A stretch of DNA of 50,263 bases from Sedimentisphaerales bacterium. GTDB taxonomy: Bacteria; Planctomycetota; Phycisphaerae; Sedimentisphaerales; Anaerohalosphaeraceae. Shown here one piece after another: positions 9,087-17,414 of this stretch (positions are counted from its first letter, which is position 1; the number at the start of each line of letters is the position of its first letter). The notes beneath the pieces are model-generated. The model did not search any database, was not told where the DNA came from, and worked only from the letters and a program-made list of their open reading frames with translations. The position numbers and the translations under genes were made by a program. Location of the stretch: the NCBI GenBank assembly GCA_016926155.1, contig JAFGPC010000161.1:1-50263 (forward strand). The letters are read 5' to 3'.

Positions 9087-9566
9087 CTACGCCAACGTAT
9101 TGATGCATGTGCGTATTTTTTCCAGCATTTGAATTAGTTTTTTTTGCTCAGCAGGCTTGAGTACGGCGATCACATCCCGGACCTTGCTTGCGTATTCCGG
9201 CTCCACACGCTCCAGAACACGTCGGGCCTTGGCAGTCAAAAGGATGTTATTATAACGCCGATCCTCGGGATCCGTCGTGCGTTTCACCAGTCCATCTCTT
9301 TCGAGCCGATTCACAAGGGAAGTTATATTGGCCCGGTTGACCAGCATCATGTTGCTCAGTTGGGCCTGGGTAAGTCCTTGGTCAGATACAGACTGATATT
9401 TTAAAAGCATGAGAAGGTTGAGTTGCACATCCGTCAGCGCGTATGGTTCCAGGAAACGGACTGCCTGTTTTTTCATGCAGGTACTGGTAAAGTAAATATT
9501 CAACAGGGCTTCATGTTCCCGGGAGGCAAACGGTTTTCGAAGTCCTAATTCACGCGCTAATGTCAT
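9087..9566 (-). CDS. MarR-family transcriptional regulator
   Basis: A 159-residue winged helix-turn-helix protein. The recognition region LTQAQLSNMMLVNRANITSL and the wing around LVKRTTDPEDRRYNN with the DxR signature are typical of MarR. Long helices at both ends would form the dimer interface. No cysteine pair of OhrR type stands out, so a small-molecule ligand is more likely than peroxide sensing. The ATG at 9566 follows a GGAGG site; an earlier ATG out of frame lies between them. A palindrome related to those before the two downstream genes overlaps its own promoter, implying autoregulation. Confidence 0.93.
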   Translation of the reverse strand: MTLARELGLRKPFASREHEALLNIYFTSTCMKKQAVRFLEPYALTDVQLNLLMLLKYQSVSDQGLTQAQLSNMMLVNRANITSLVNRLERDGLVKRTTDPEDRRYNNILLTAKARRVLERVEPEYASKVRDVIAVLKPAEQKKLIQMLEKIRTCINTLA

Positions 9567-9584
9567 GACATACCTCCACTTATA

Positions 9585-9603
9585 TAGTATATATCATTTA
9601 CTA
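9585..9603 (-). promoter_or_regulatory. candidate MarR operator, marR-type gene promoter
   Basis: The plus strand reads TAGTATATATCATTTACTA followed by TTAAA, a degenerate version of the palindrome at 9017 with TAGTA/TACTA ends and the same tail. It lies 19 bases before the regulator's ATG. On the minus strand TTAATA and TATAAG flank a 17-base spacer, although that -10 sits so close to the ATG that the exact core promoter is uncertain. Confidence 0.5.
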
Positions 9604-9652
9604 TTAAATTATAATCTGAACACAATACCCCTTCAAACGGGATCGGCCAGAT

Positions 9653-10906
9653 TCACTGTAATGGATTTTCGTACCAGAAAACACCCAGGCCTTTTCTTTT
9701 GCCCTGCGAATCAGGCTCACTTTCTTCACAGGTCAGAACATCCAGATCTCCATCGTCATCCAGATCCAGCAGTTCCAACCGGTCAAATTTGATTCCCTCC
9801 GATCCGCTGATATCGTGGGCCGTCCATTCGTTTTCCGCCGGCTCCTTTTCATAAGACAGCCACATCACACCTCGACGGACGCCATCCGCTCCTTCACAAC
9901 TGAAAACAACATCCATTCTTCCATCCCGGTCAATATCACCTACCGCTGGGGCTTTAGCATTCCCTGTTCCGGTTGGAAAAATAATCTCCTGCTCAGTCCA
10001 TCGCAAGCCGGTCTTATCCAACCGTCGAAACCAGAGAATCCTCTGCTTATCAGGAGTCCGGGCGGCCACAACCGCATCAGAAAATCCATCCCAATCCAAA
10101 TCCGCCAGTCGCATGAACATTACTTCCCAATCCTGTCCACCGATAAAATGATTCTTCCACGGTTGAGACTGGGAAGGACCGCGACCGGGATTGTCCAGCC
10201 AGCGACATCCACGCAGATGTCCCTTTCTGTCCGTTGTTACAATGTCCTCATCCCCATCCCCATCCATATCCGTGGTAATCAAAGACATAATCCACCCGGC
10301 TGGACATACAGGATGCCATTGATATTGATCCACATCCCGTGGATCCTCGGGAGATTCCAGCCAGCCGATTTGGGCCCCCTGCCCCTTGGCGCCGACGACA
10401 AGGTCTGTCCCCCTTTGTCCATCTACCTGCATCGGAAGACAATACATGTAGGCCATCTTGCCCTCGATTCTGCCCAACGGTTGTTGTCGCCAAGCAAACG
10501 AATTAAGCCATTGCCGTCTATCCGCAGGCCCCCAGTGCACAAACATTGTTTTCGTATTACCTTCACAGCACGTAACCACATCCATCGATCCATCTTTATC
10601 CAGATCGACAAAAACCGCATCCTCAACTGATGGAGTCATCCCAACCGTAACCGCAGGCCATGGTGCTCGTACCTTTCCCGGCCCAGGATGGAGATATAGC
10701 CTTGTAATCCCCCCTTCTTCCCAGCCGGTAACCATATCCATATGACCATTCTCATCGATATCTGCCAATCGCACCCCATCGGCTCCTTTGGAGATGTCGT
10801 CGATTACATGACGGTTCCATGCTCCCTCCAAAAAAGCCACCCTACTATTCATCATTATTAAAAAAATAATGGTTCTTACGAACTTGAGATGTCGAATGCT
10901 TGCCAA
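9653..10906 (-). CDS. secreted FG-GAP/VCBS repeat protein
   Basis: A beta-propeller protein built from repeats carrying the calcium-binding DxDxDG loop: DIDENGHMD, DLDKDGSMD, DMDGDGDED, DLDWDGFSD, DIDRDGRMD and DLDDDGDLD are visible, with one degenerate copy between the second and third. It ends in WYENPLQ, a usual ending for this family in Planctomycetota. I prefer the TTG at 10906 (417 residues): a GGAAGGG site sits about 8 bases upstream and the product begins with a basic then hydrophobic signal peptide. A TTG at 10927 is the alternative. Likely exported; possibly adhesion or polysaccharide binding. It diverges from the serine hydrolase gene with only 58 bases between starts. Confidence 0.82.
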   Translation of the reverse strand: MASIRHLKFVRTIIFLIMMNSRVAFLEGAWNRHVIDDISKGADGVRLADIDENGHMDMVTGWEEGGITRLYLHPGPGKVRAPWPAVTVGMTPSVEDAVFVDLDKDGSMDVVTCCEGNTKTMFVHWGPADRRQWLNSFAWRQQPLGRIEGKMAYMYCLPMQVDGQRGTDLVVGAKGQGAQIGWLESPEDPRDVDQYQWHPVCPAGWIMSLITTDMDGDGDEDIVTTDRKGHLRGCRWLDNPGRGPSQSQPWKNHFIGGQDWEVMFMRLADLDWDGFSDAVVAARTPDKQRILWFRRLDKTGLRWTEQEIIFPTGTGNAKAPAVGDIDRDGRMDVVFSCEGADGVRRGVMWLSYEKEPAENEWTAHDISGSEGIKFDRLELLDLDDDGDLDVLTCEESEPDSQGKRKGLGVFWYENPLQ

Positions 10907-10964
10907 AATACGGCCCTTCCGATACAATAGAATGACAATGAGGGAACACCATAAGGATGCGTTT

Positions 10965-12110
10965 ATGCTAGCAATACAACCGAAGAATTACAAGATCATG
11001 TTAGGGCTTTTACTCCTTCTGGACACTACGTTACAGGCCCAAACCATCCGCTCCATTCTGATCGCCACGCGAGACAAGTATAATCTGCCCGCTGTTGGAG
11101 CCGCTGTAATTCGACAGGGCAAGGTCGCCGCTTTGGATGCCATTGGAGTTCGAAAAGACGGCAGTGATATTCTTGTGACACGAAACGATCAGTTTCACCT
11201 CGGCTCCTGTACCAAAGCCATGACCGCCACAATGGTCGCCATGCTTGTCGAACAGGGTAAACTCAATTGGGACAGGCCCCTGTCAGAAACATTTCCCGAT
11301 ATGGATATGCATCCGGACTATAAATCTGTCACTTTACGCCATCTATTCATGCATCGGTCCGGTCTGCCCAAGGAAAGCTGGCCTAAGGGAATGGGATTTA
11401 TGGATGTCCATCGCATGGAGGGTAATCCACGTACACAGCGCCGACAATACACCGAACAAATCTTGAAGCAGGAACCTGTCTCCAAACCGGGCACACAATA
11501 CATTTACTCCAACGCCGGCTACACGGTGGCCGCCGTGATTGCCGAAGAGGCCACGAATCGATCATGGGAAGACCTGATGACCAACATGCTCTTTAAACCA
11601 CTGGGCATGAAAACAGCCGGATTTGGCGCCATGGGCCAACCGGGTAAAATCGATCAGCCCTGGCAGCACAAACGAGCAGGCAATCATCTTATCCCCATTT
11701 CACCGGGGCCTTTCAGCGACAATCCCCCTGCCATTGGTCCGGCCGGTACGGTACACTGTTCCCTGAGTGATTGGGTTCGCTTCGTTCAGCTACATCTGGG
11801 TGTTCGTGGCCAAAGGCTTCTCCGTCCCGAAACTTTACAATACCTGCATACCCCCTCTTTTCGAGGCGATTATGCTTTGGGTTGGGTTGTAGTCGAGCGG
11901 TCATGGGCCGGCACAAAAGTACTCACCCATGCCGGCAGCAATACCATGAACTACGCCATGGTCTGGGTTGTTCCTGAAGCCCAATATGCCGTACTTGTAG
12001 TCACCAATTGCAATGGGGATCAAAGCGAAAAAGCCTGTGATGAGGCAGCCCAGGCCCTGATTCATGCCTATTCGCCTCAGGTAGAGAATCCGCAGATCAG
12101 GAGAAGATAA
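10965..12110 (+). CDS. serine hydrolase of the beta-lactamase (class C)/esterase family
   Basis: I place the start at 10965 (381 residues), where AAGGA lies 7 bases upstream; longer frames run into the divergent gene. A signal peptide covers about residues 1-25. All three active-site motifs of the penicillin-binding/AmpC-like family are present: SxxK as Ser81-Lys84 (SCTK), Tyr181-x-Asn183 (YSN), and HAG at 322-324 in place of the KTG triad, which is usual for the esterase-like branch. Likely a periplasmic or secreted esterase, D-peptidase or related hydrolase; antibiotic resistance should not be assumed. The deaminase gene follows with one base between stop and start. Confidence 0.9.
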   Translation: MLAIQPKNYKIMLGLLLLLDTTLQAQTIRSILIATRDKYNLPAVGAAVIRQGKVAALDAIGVRKDGSDILVTRNDQFHLGSCTKAMTATMVAMLVEQGKLNWDRPLSETFPDMDMHPDYKSVTLRHLFMHRSGLPKESWPKGMGFMDVHRMEGNPRTQRRQYTEQILKQEPVSKPGTQYIYSNAGYTVAAVIAEEATNRSWEDLMTNMLFKPLGMKTAGFGAMGQPGKIDQPWQHKRAGNHLIPISPGPFSDNPPAIGPAGTVHCSLSDWVRFVQLHLGVRGQRLLRPETLQYLHTPSFRGDYALGWVVVERSWAGTKVLTHAGSNTMNYAMVWVVPEAQYAVLVVTNCNGDQSEKACDEAAQALIHAYSPQVENPQIRRR

Positions 12111-12111
12111 C

Positions 12112-12693
12112 GTGGAGTTTCCATTGGTCCAACTTGAACTTCCTTCGTGGTTGTCTCTGCGATTTGAGGATGACTCGACCGTATGGACAACAAGAGAGGA
12201 ACGAATGCACCTAGTTATCGAACTGGCTCGAGCTAATGTAAAAAAACGCACCGGAGGTCCCTTCGGAGCCGCCATCTTTGAAAGGGATACTGGAAAACTG
12301 ATTGCCCCCGGAGTGAATCTGGTCACTTCCAGTCACTGTAGTGTCGCACATGCCGAAATCATCGCTATCATGATCGCCCAACAACACCGGAAACATTTCG
12401 ATCTGGGCGCTCCCGGTTTACCTCCCTGTGAACTGGTTACCAGTTGTGAACCCTGCGCCATGTGTCTGGGAGCCATTCCCTGGTCCGGTATACGAAGTTT
12501 GGTTTGTGGTGCTCGAGATGAAGATGCGAGGCAAATCGGTTTTGATGAGGGAGCAAAGCCTGTCGAATGGATTGCCGAATTACAACGGAGAGATATTTGT
12601 GTATATCGCGATATACTTCGAAACGAAGCAGTGAAGGAATTAATAGACTACCGAGATCAGGGAGGGCTTATCTACAACAGTCGAGAGGGATAG
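12112..12693 (+). CDS. cytidine/guanine deaminase-family zinc deaminase
   Basis: Zinc-dependent deaminase fold of 193 residues. The metal and catalytic motifs are H80-A-E82 and C112-x-x-C115 (CEPCAMC), with the GGPFGAAIF substrate-loop region around 48-56. The motif set resembles guanine deaminase and tRNA adenosine deaminase relatives, so a nucleobase substrate is likely but not fixed. The start is GTG with AGGAG upstream, inside the tail of the preceding gene, so translation is coupled to it. The first 30 residues extend beyond the usual family start. Confidence 0.88.
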   Translation: MEFPLVQLELPSWLSLRFEDDSTVWTTREERMHLVIELARANVKKRTGGPFGAAIFERDTGKLIAPGVNLVTSSHCSVAHAEIIAIMIAQQHRKHFDLGAPGLPPCELVTSCEPCAMCLGAIPWSGIRSLVCGARDEDARQIGFDEGAKPVEWIAELQRRDICVYRDILRNEAVKELIDYRDQGGLIYNSREG

Positions 12694-12724
12694 AATTGTA
12701 TGGTATGTAAACCGATCCAAGGCC

Positions 12725-14071
12725 TCAAAGACCATATTCCTTGATCTTCCGATACAGTGTACGTTCGCCGATCTTCAGGATGTTGGCGGCTTCGGCCCGA
12801 TTGCCATCCACTATTTTAAGTGTCTCGGCAATATGCCGCTTTTCTACCTCTTCCAGGGAAAGACCCGCCGTTTGACTCGTAGCGCTTGATTGAGACTGAA
12901 CCTGCCCGGAAAGCCGTTTGACATGGTGAATGTCCAATGGAATATCATTGACATCCAGCGTATCTCCATCACAAAGAACCACCATAGTCCGCACCATATG
13001 TCGAAGTTGACGAATATTTCCCGGCCAGTGATAGGCGATAAGAATGTTCATCGCCGGTTCGGTAATCCGATGGATATCACGGCCAAGATCCTCACAAGCA
13101 TGTTTGAGAAAGTACCCAAACAGTTCCTCAATGTCTTCCCGCCTTTGCCGTAACGGTGGAAGGATCACACTTACGCCTTTGATCCTAAAGTATAAATCCT
13201 GTCGAAACTTATTTTCCTCAACCAGCTTTGCCAGATCATGGTTGGTAGCGCTGATTACCCGCACATCTACCTTGCTCGGTTTATTGGAGCCTACCGGTAA
13301 AACCACCCCGTCCTCCAATACCCGCAACAACTTGGCTTGCATAGCCTGGGGCATATCTCCGATTTCATCCAGAAACAATGTCCCTTTATCGGCCACTTCA
13401 AACAGGCCTTTGCGATCGGCGGCGGCCCCTGTAAACGCTCCCTTGGCATGGCCGAACAATTCACTTTCCAAAAGGCTCTCGGTAAACCCCGCACAATTGA
13501 TTGGGCGAAACGGTTTGTCTTGACGAGAGGAATTAGCATGAATCGCACGGGCTGTCAGTTCTTTTCCTGTTCCGGACTCTCCTTCAATCAATACGGTAAT
13601 ATCCGTGGGAGACACCCGTTGGAGGATATGAAAGACGCGTTGCATGGCAGGACTTCGACTGAGAACTCCTTCGAAAACAAAATCCGAACGCTGGCGGCGC
13701 TGTTGACGAACGAGACGGGTAATGTATTGCCTCAGTTCATCTAAATTCAACGGTTTGACAAGATAATCCGCCGCCCCATGCCGTATCGCTTCCTTGCATG
13801 CCTCAATCGTCCCTGTGCTCGTCATGAGAATGACCGGGATATTTGGGCACTGCTTACGAGATCGATCCAGTAACTCAATACCACTTTCGCCATTGGCCAG
13901 GCTCCATTCGACTAGAACCAGATCAATCGTCTGTTGGTCCAAAATCTCCAACGATTCTTCCAGATGGTCCGTAGTCCATATCCTAGGGCAGCGATCTTTC
14001 AGCGCTTCCTGAAGCACTTGCCTATGTTCACTGTCCGGATCGACAACCAGAATGGTCGCATGGCTGTTCAT
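12725..14071 (-). CDS. sigma-54-dependent NtrC-type regulator with atypical receiver
   Basis: A 448-residue protein with receiver (1-120), AAA+ ATPase (about 135-370) and Fis-type helix-turn-helix (about 410-448) domains. The ATPase is intact: Walker A GESGTGKE at 164-171, the sigma-54 contact loop GAFTGA at 211-216 and Walker B LFLDEIGD. In the receiver the acidic pocket (Asp11/Asp13), Thr84 and Lys106 are kept, but the phosphorylated aspartate is replaced by Glu55 (LVEWSL). The family is normally switched by phosphorylation; here the receiver may be constitutive or respond to something else. I start at the ATG 14071 because the domain begins there; a TTG at 14095 is possible. No kinase gene is adjacent. 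Confidence 0.92.
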   Translation of the reverse strand: MNSHATILVVDPDSEHRQVLQEALKDRCPRIWTTDHLEESLEILDQQTIDLVLVEWSLANGESGIELLDRSRKQCPNIPVILMTSTGTIEACKEAIRHGAADYLVKPLNLDELRQYITRLVRQQRRQRSDFVFEGVLSRSPAMQRVFHILQRVSPTDITVLIEGESGTGKELTARAIHANSSRQDKPFRPINCAGFTESLLESELFGHAKGAFTGAAADRKGLFEVADKGTLFLDEIGDMPQAMQAKLLRVLEDGVVLPVGSNKPSKVDVRVISATNHDLAKLVEENKFRQDLYFRIKGVSVILPPLRQRREDIEELFGYFLKHACEDLGRDIHRITEPAMNILIAYHWPGNIRQLRHMVRTMVVLCDGDTLDVNDIPLDIHHVKRLSGQVQSQSSATSQTAGLSLEEVEKRHIAETLKIVDGNRAEAANILKIGERTLYRKIKEYGL

Positions 14072-14145
14072 CACCAAAGCATGTTCTCTGCACAAAACAA
14101 ATATGGGCTCTTAGAAATGCCCAACCTTCCAAGCCCGAACCAGTC

Positions 14146-14181
14146 CCCCTGATTTTCGGGGCATGTCGAACAGGTTCGACA
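14146..14181 (-). terminator. candidate terminator hairpins after the cold-shock gene
   Basis: Two stem-loops follow the csp stop codon on the minus strand: TGTCGAA/TTCGACA with a 4-base loop (14164-14181) and CCCC/GGGG around an A/T-rich loop (14146-14161). No clear U-tract follows, so intrinsic termination is uncertain. Confidence 0.4.
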
Positions 14182-14190
14182 CCTTCGCCC

Positions 14191-14457
14191 TTACTTTCCT
14201 CTACCTCGTCCGGATTTGGCCCCGGCCGGAGTTTTCGTTGGCGTTGTCGCCTTCAATTCAAGGATTTTTACATCTTGGCCCTGAAGTCCCTTGTCCGATG
14301 TGAACTCCTCATACTCGACGACTTGTCCATTCCGCAGGCATCGGAATCCATCCCCATTGATACAGGTATAGTGGACAAAAACATCCTGTCCCTTCTCATT
14401 GATGATGAATCCAAATCCCTTTTTCGGATCGAACCACTTAACCGTCCCTTGTGCCAT
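14191..14457 (-). CDS. cold-shock protein (CspA family)
   Basis: An 88-residue protein: a single cold-shock domain (residues about 1-68) with RNP1 KGFGFI and RNP2 VFVHY, then a basic Lys/Gly/Arg tail ending GRGRGK. It binds single-stranded RNA and DNA and melts RNA structure. The tail adds about 18 residues to the usual length and may increase RNA affinity. It has a strong GGAGG site and a structured leader of about 120 bases after pnp, so it may be made from its own promoter, from pnp read-through, or both. The proximity to pnp suggests a role in RNA metabolism. Confidence 0.95.
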   Translation of the reverse strand: MAQGTVKWFDPKKGFGFIINEKGQDVFVHYTCINGDGFRCLRNGQVVEYEEFTSDKGLQGQDVKILELKATTPTKTPAGAKSGRGRGK

Positions 14458-14577
14458 AACTGCCTCCTTACAACAACCCTCCGGCGTTCGTACCGGGCGT
14501 AATCGCCCAACTTTGTATACGCGTTTGCAGGACTCCTTGCTCTGCTGCGGGTTTCGCTCAGAACGGGTTTTTATCCT
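14458..14577 (-). promoter_or_regulatory. leader region of the cold-shock gene
   Basis: The 120 bases between pnp and csp contain a tight hairpin on the minus strand, GGGCG-ATTA-CGCCC (14495-14508), next to a second GC-rich stretch. Cold-shock mRNAs often have long structured leaders that change with temperature; that role here is inference. No clear promoter boxes were found. Confidence 0.35.
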
Positions 14578-16794
14578 TTATCGATTCTTGTTACGGGGAG
14601 GTCTCCCACGATCGCCACGGTCTCTTCGATCTTCCCTATCACCTCGTTTGCCCTGTTCTTCTCGTTCGGGCAATTCCTCTTCAATTCCCAGTTCCGCCAG
14701 AGCCGCCTTGCGGGAAAGCTTGAAACGACCCTGCTCATCAATCAAAATGAGTTTCACCGGAATAACATCACCTACTTTGCAGATATCTTCCACGGAACGG
14801 ACATACCCACCACTTAGCTCACTAATGTGGCATAAACCCTCAATCCCGGGGCTGATTTCCACAAACGCACCAAATTCCTTTATTGCTACGACCTTGGAGC
14901 TTTCATAGACACGGCCAACTTCAGGCGGAGTGGTCATCGCTTCAATAATGCTTTTTGCCTTCAGGTGACCATCTCCGCCGACACAACTGATGTTGATTGT
15001 GCCATCTTCTTCGATCTCGATAACCGATCCGGTCTGCTCCTGGATTCCGCGAACCATGGCTCCCCCGGGGCCAATCACTTTTCCAATATACTCCGGATCA
15101 ATCTTAATAGAGATGATTTTCGGAGCATATACGCTGAGTTCTGTTCTCGGCTCAGAAATGGTTTGCTTCATGATATTCAATATCTGTAACCGTGCATCCC
15201 GAGCTCGTTGGAGTGTTTCTTTCAAGATTTCAAAGGGAAGATTACGTCGTTTCAGGTCAAGCTGGATAGCCGTAATTCCCTTTTCAGTCCCGGCTACCTT
15301 GAAATCCATATCCCCACAATGATCTTCATCCCCAAGAATGTCTGTAAGCAGAACATATCGATTTCCCTCGCTGACCAGACCAATGCTGATTCCGGCCACA
15401 GGCATATGGATGGGAACTCCCGCATCCATCAGAGCTAAGCATCCTCCACAGACGGAAGCCATAGAACTGGAACCGTTGGATTCCGTTATATCAGATACCA
15501 ATTTCACTGTATAAGGGAATACATCTTCAATGGGAAAGACCTGCTGTAAGGCCTTTTCGGCCAGGGCCCCATGCCCGATTTCCCTCCGACCCGGGCCGCG
15601 AATTGGGCGTACCTCCCCAACGGACGATGGAGGAAAGTTATAGTGCAGCATAAACTTCTGACCATATTCCTCTAAAAGACCATCAACGGTCTGTTCATCC
15701 CGTCCAGTTCCAAGTGTCGCCGAGATCAGAGCCTGTGTTTCACCCCGAGTAAAAAGGGCCGACCCATGCGACCGAGGCAACAATCCGACTTCACAGGAAA
15801 TCGGGCGAATATCGGTCAAGGATCGACCGTCTGTCCGAATCCCTTCTTCGAGGATCATCTTACGGAATATTTTTTTCTCTATTTTTCCCAGAATGCGATT
15901 AAATAAACCCACACTAAACGACGGTTCCGTTTCCGCATCCAAAGGAAAATATTCCTCGGTAATCGCTGCACGGATATCTTTGATCGCCGTCATACGCTGG
16001 ACTTTTTGCGGTATTCGATACGCTTCTTTCAAAGAAGAAGTAACTTTAGCCTCCACAGCGGCTTCCAGTTGCCCCCCCTCATCTTGCTCGATTTCAGGAA
16101 TTTCTTTTTCAATTCCTACCTTGGATTGCAATTCCAGGATCAACGAGCAAATGTCCTGAATTGCCTTCAGTCCTTCGGCTACGCCGTCGGAAATTACATC
16201 TTCAGGGACTTCTTTAGCGTCCACCTCAATCATATTCAACTGGCCATCCACACCAGACAGTATCAAGTTGAGATCACTTTGCTCCCGTTGTTCATAGGTT
16301 GGGTTAATCACAAATTGACCGTCCACATGTCCCACCCGACAGGCGCCGATTGGACCTTCAAAGGGGAGTTTGCTGATGGCCAGAGATGCACTGGCGGCAA
16401 CCATCGCCAGCATATCCGGATCATTTATCTGGTCGAAACTCAGAACGCTAATCAAAATCTGCACTTCATCGAAATAGCCGTCAGGAAATAAGGGACGAAT
16501 GGGTCGATCAATCATTCGGGCGGTAAGAATTTCTTTTGTGCTCGGACGCCCTTCTCGTTTAATAAAACCCCCTGGAAATTTTCCTGCAGCGCTGTATTTT
16601 TCTCGATAATCAACACTCAATGGGAAAAAATCGGCATCATCAAATCGGGGGGGGGCCGAAACCGCCGTCGCCAGCACAATTGTTTCACCATACTGAACTG
16701 TTACTGAACCATGGGCTTGACGGGCTATTTTACCCGTCTCAATGATCAGTATCTCGGTACCAATTTGTCTTTCTACTCTTTGTACTTCAAACAT
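14578..16794 (-). CDS. pnp: polynucleotide phosphorylase
   Basis: 3'-to-5' exoribonuclease that phosphorolyses RNA and works in mRNA decay. The 738-residue protein has two RNase PH domains separated by a helical domain, including FFPLSVDYREK and GRREIGHGALAEKAL stretches. A KH domain (about 560-615, motif VIGPGGAMVRGI) and an S1 domain (about 630-700) follow. The C-terminus is an Arg/Asp-rich tail ending NKNR, the kind of low-complexity end that often contacts RNA or partners. It lies downstream of rpsO, the classic arrangement. The start at 16794 matches the family N-terminus; the Shine-Dalgarno (GAAAGAG) is weak. Confidence 0.97.
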   Translation of the reverse strand: MFEVQRVERQIGTEILIIETGKIARQAHGSVTVQYGETIVLATAVSAPPRFDDADFFPLSVDYREKYSAAGKFPGGFIKREGRPSTKEILTARMIDRPIRPLFPDGYFDEVQILISVLSFDQINDPDMLAMVAASASLAISKLPFEGPIGACRVGHVDGQFVINPTYEQREQSDLNLILSGVDGQLNMIEVDAKEVPEDVISDGVAEGLKAIQDICSLILELQSKVGIEKEIPEIEQDEGGQLEAAVEAKVTSSLKEAYRIPQKVQRMTAIKDIRAAITEEYFPLDAETEPSFSVGLFNRILGKIEKKIFRKMILEEGIRTDGRSLTDIRPISCEVGLLPRSHGSALFTRGETQALISATLGTGRDEQTVDGLLEEYGQKFMLHYNFPPSSVGEVRPIRGPGRREIGHGALAEKALQQVFPIEDVFPYTVKLVSDITESNGSSSMASVCGGCLALMDAGVPIHMPVAGISIGLVSEGNRYVLLTDILGDEDHCGDMDFKVAGTEKGITAIQLDLKRRNLPFEILKETLQRARDARLQILNIMKQTISEPRTELSVYAPKIISIKIDPEYIGKVIGPGGAMVRGIQEQTGSVIEIEEDGTINISCVGGDGHLKAKSIIEAMTTPPEVGRVYESSKVVAIKEFGAFVEISPGIEGLCHISELSGGYVRSVEDICKVGDVIPVKLILIDEQGRFKLSRKAALAELGIEEELPEREEQGKRGDREDRRDRGDRGRPPRNKNR

Positions 16795-16866
16795 TTCACT
16801 CTTTCACTGCTTTTATTTTGGCGTTTGCATGGGAATGATTACTGGAGGAACTCCATTGCACACCAC

Positions 16867-16891
16867 ATCCGGATATTCGGGAATACCGGAT
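16867..16891 (-). promoter_or_regulatory. stem-loop between rpsO and pnp
   Basis: An inverted repeat in the 123-base gap, ATCCGG-A-TATTC with GAATA-CCGGAT, forms about ten base pairs with one bulge and a tiny loop. No U-tract follows. In E. coli this gap holds a terminator and an RNase III site through which PNPase autoregulates; a similar role is plausible here but inferred from position. Confidence 0.45.
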
Positions 16892-16917
16892 CCGGTGTCT
16901 TGTCACATCCCTGCATT

Positions 16918-17184
16918 TTATTTCCGTAATCCTAGTTTTGATATAATCTGGCGATACCGATCTACGTCCTTGTTCCGGATGTATTTGAGCAGTGAAGACC
17001 GGGTTCCGACCATCTTGAGAAGACCGCGGCGAGAAGAATGGTCTTTCGGATGTGTCTGGAGGTGCTCAGTTAATTCGGAAATTCGTCCGGTTAAAATAGC
17101 GATTTGAACTTCCGGAGAACCCGTATCGCTGTCATTTATCTTGCTGTCGGCGATGATCTTGCCTTTCTTGTCCTTAGTCATCAT
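16918..17184 (-). CDS. rpsO: 30S ribosomal protein S15
   Basis: An 88-residue small-subunit protein that binds 16S rRNA early in assembly. The family core is visible: [18 protein letters not shown], the [20 protein letters not shown] stretch and a C-terminal [20 protein letters not shown]. Two ATG codons are adjacent (17184 and 17181), so one residue of the start is uncertain. It has its own promoter about 90 bases upstream and leads into pnp. Confidence 0.98.
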   Translation of the reverse strand: MMTKDKKGKIIADSKINDSDTGSPEVQIAILTGRISELTEHLQTHPKDHSSRRGLLKMVGTRSSLLKYIRNKDVDRYRQIISKLGLRK

Positions 17185-17269
17185 TGTCGGTACTTATCCT
17201 TTCAAAGCCTCGCAGCCGCTTGTCCAAGCAGCACTTACATCCATATACTCTCTTATGAACAATCGGGTG

Positions 17270-17297
17270 ATTATATCGGAATTGCATCTGTTTGCAA
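17270..17297 (-). promoter_or_regulatory. rpsO promoter
   Basis: On the minus strand a TTGCAA -35 box (17292-17297) and a perfect TATAAT -10 box (17270-17275) are separated by 16 bases, about 85 bases before the rpsO start. This leaves a leader of roughly 75 bases, long enough for S15 feedback control. Confidence 0.75.
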
Positions 17298-17349
17298 TGC
17301 ATTTTTTGGGTTTTTGGCCCCTTACGGCACCTATTTTAGATTTGAATCT

Positions 17350-17365
17350 TCCCTCTATAGAGGGA
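17350..17365 (-). terminator. candidate terminator hairpin after gspF
   Basis: A 16-bp palindrome, TCCCTCTATAGAGGGA, lies about 50 bases after the gspF stop and before the rpsO promoter, so it may end the pilus/secretion transcript. It folds into six pairs with a TATA loop. No U-tract follows. Confidence 0.4.
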
Positions 17366-17414
17366 GACTGCGTTTTTGTTCCGGAAAATAGGTATTTATC
17401 GGGCGTTCTGTGGG

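Noticed and set aside
10869-10964. Upstream extension of the serine hydrolase
   Set aside because: It would overlap the start of the divergent FG-GAP gene, has no ribosome site, and would place a charged stretch before the signal peptide.
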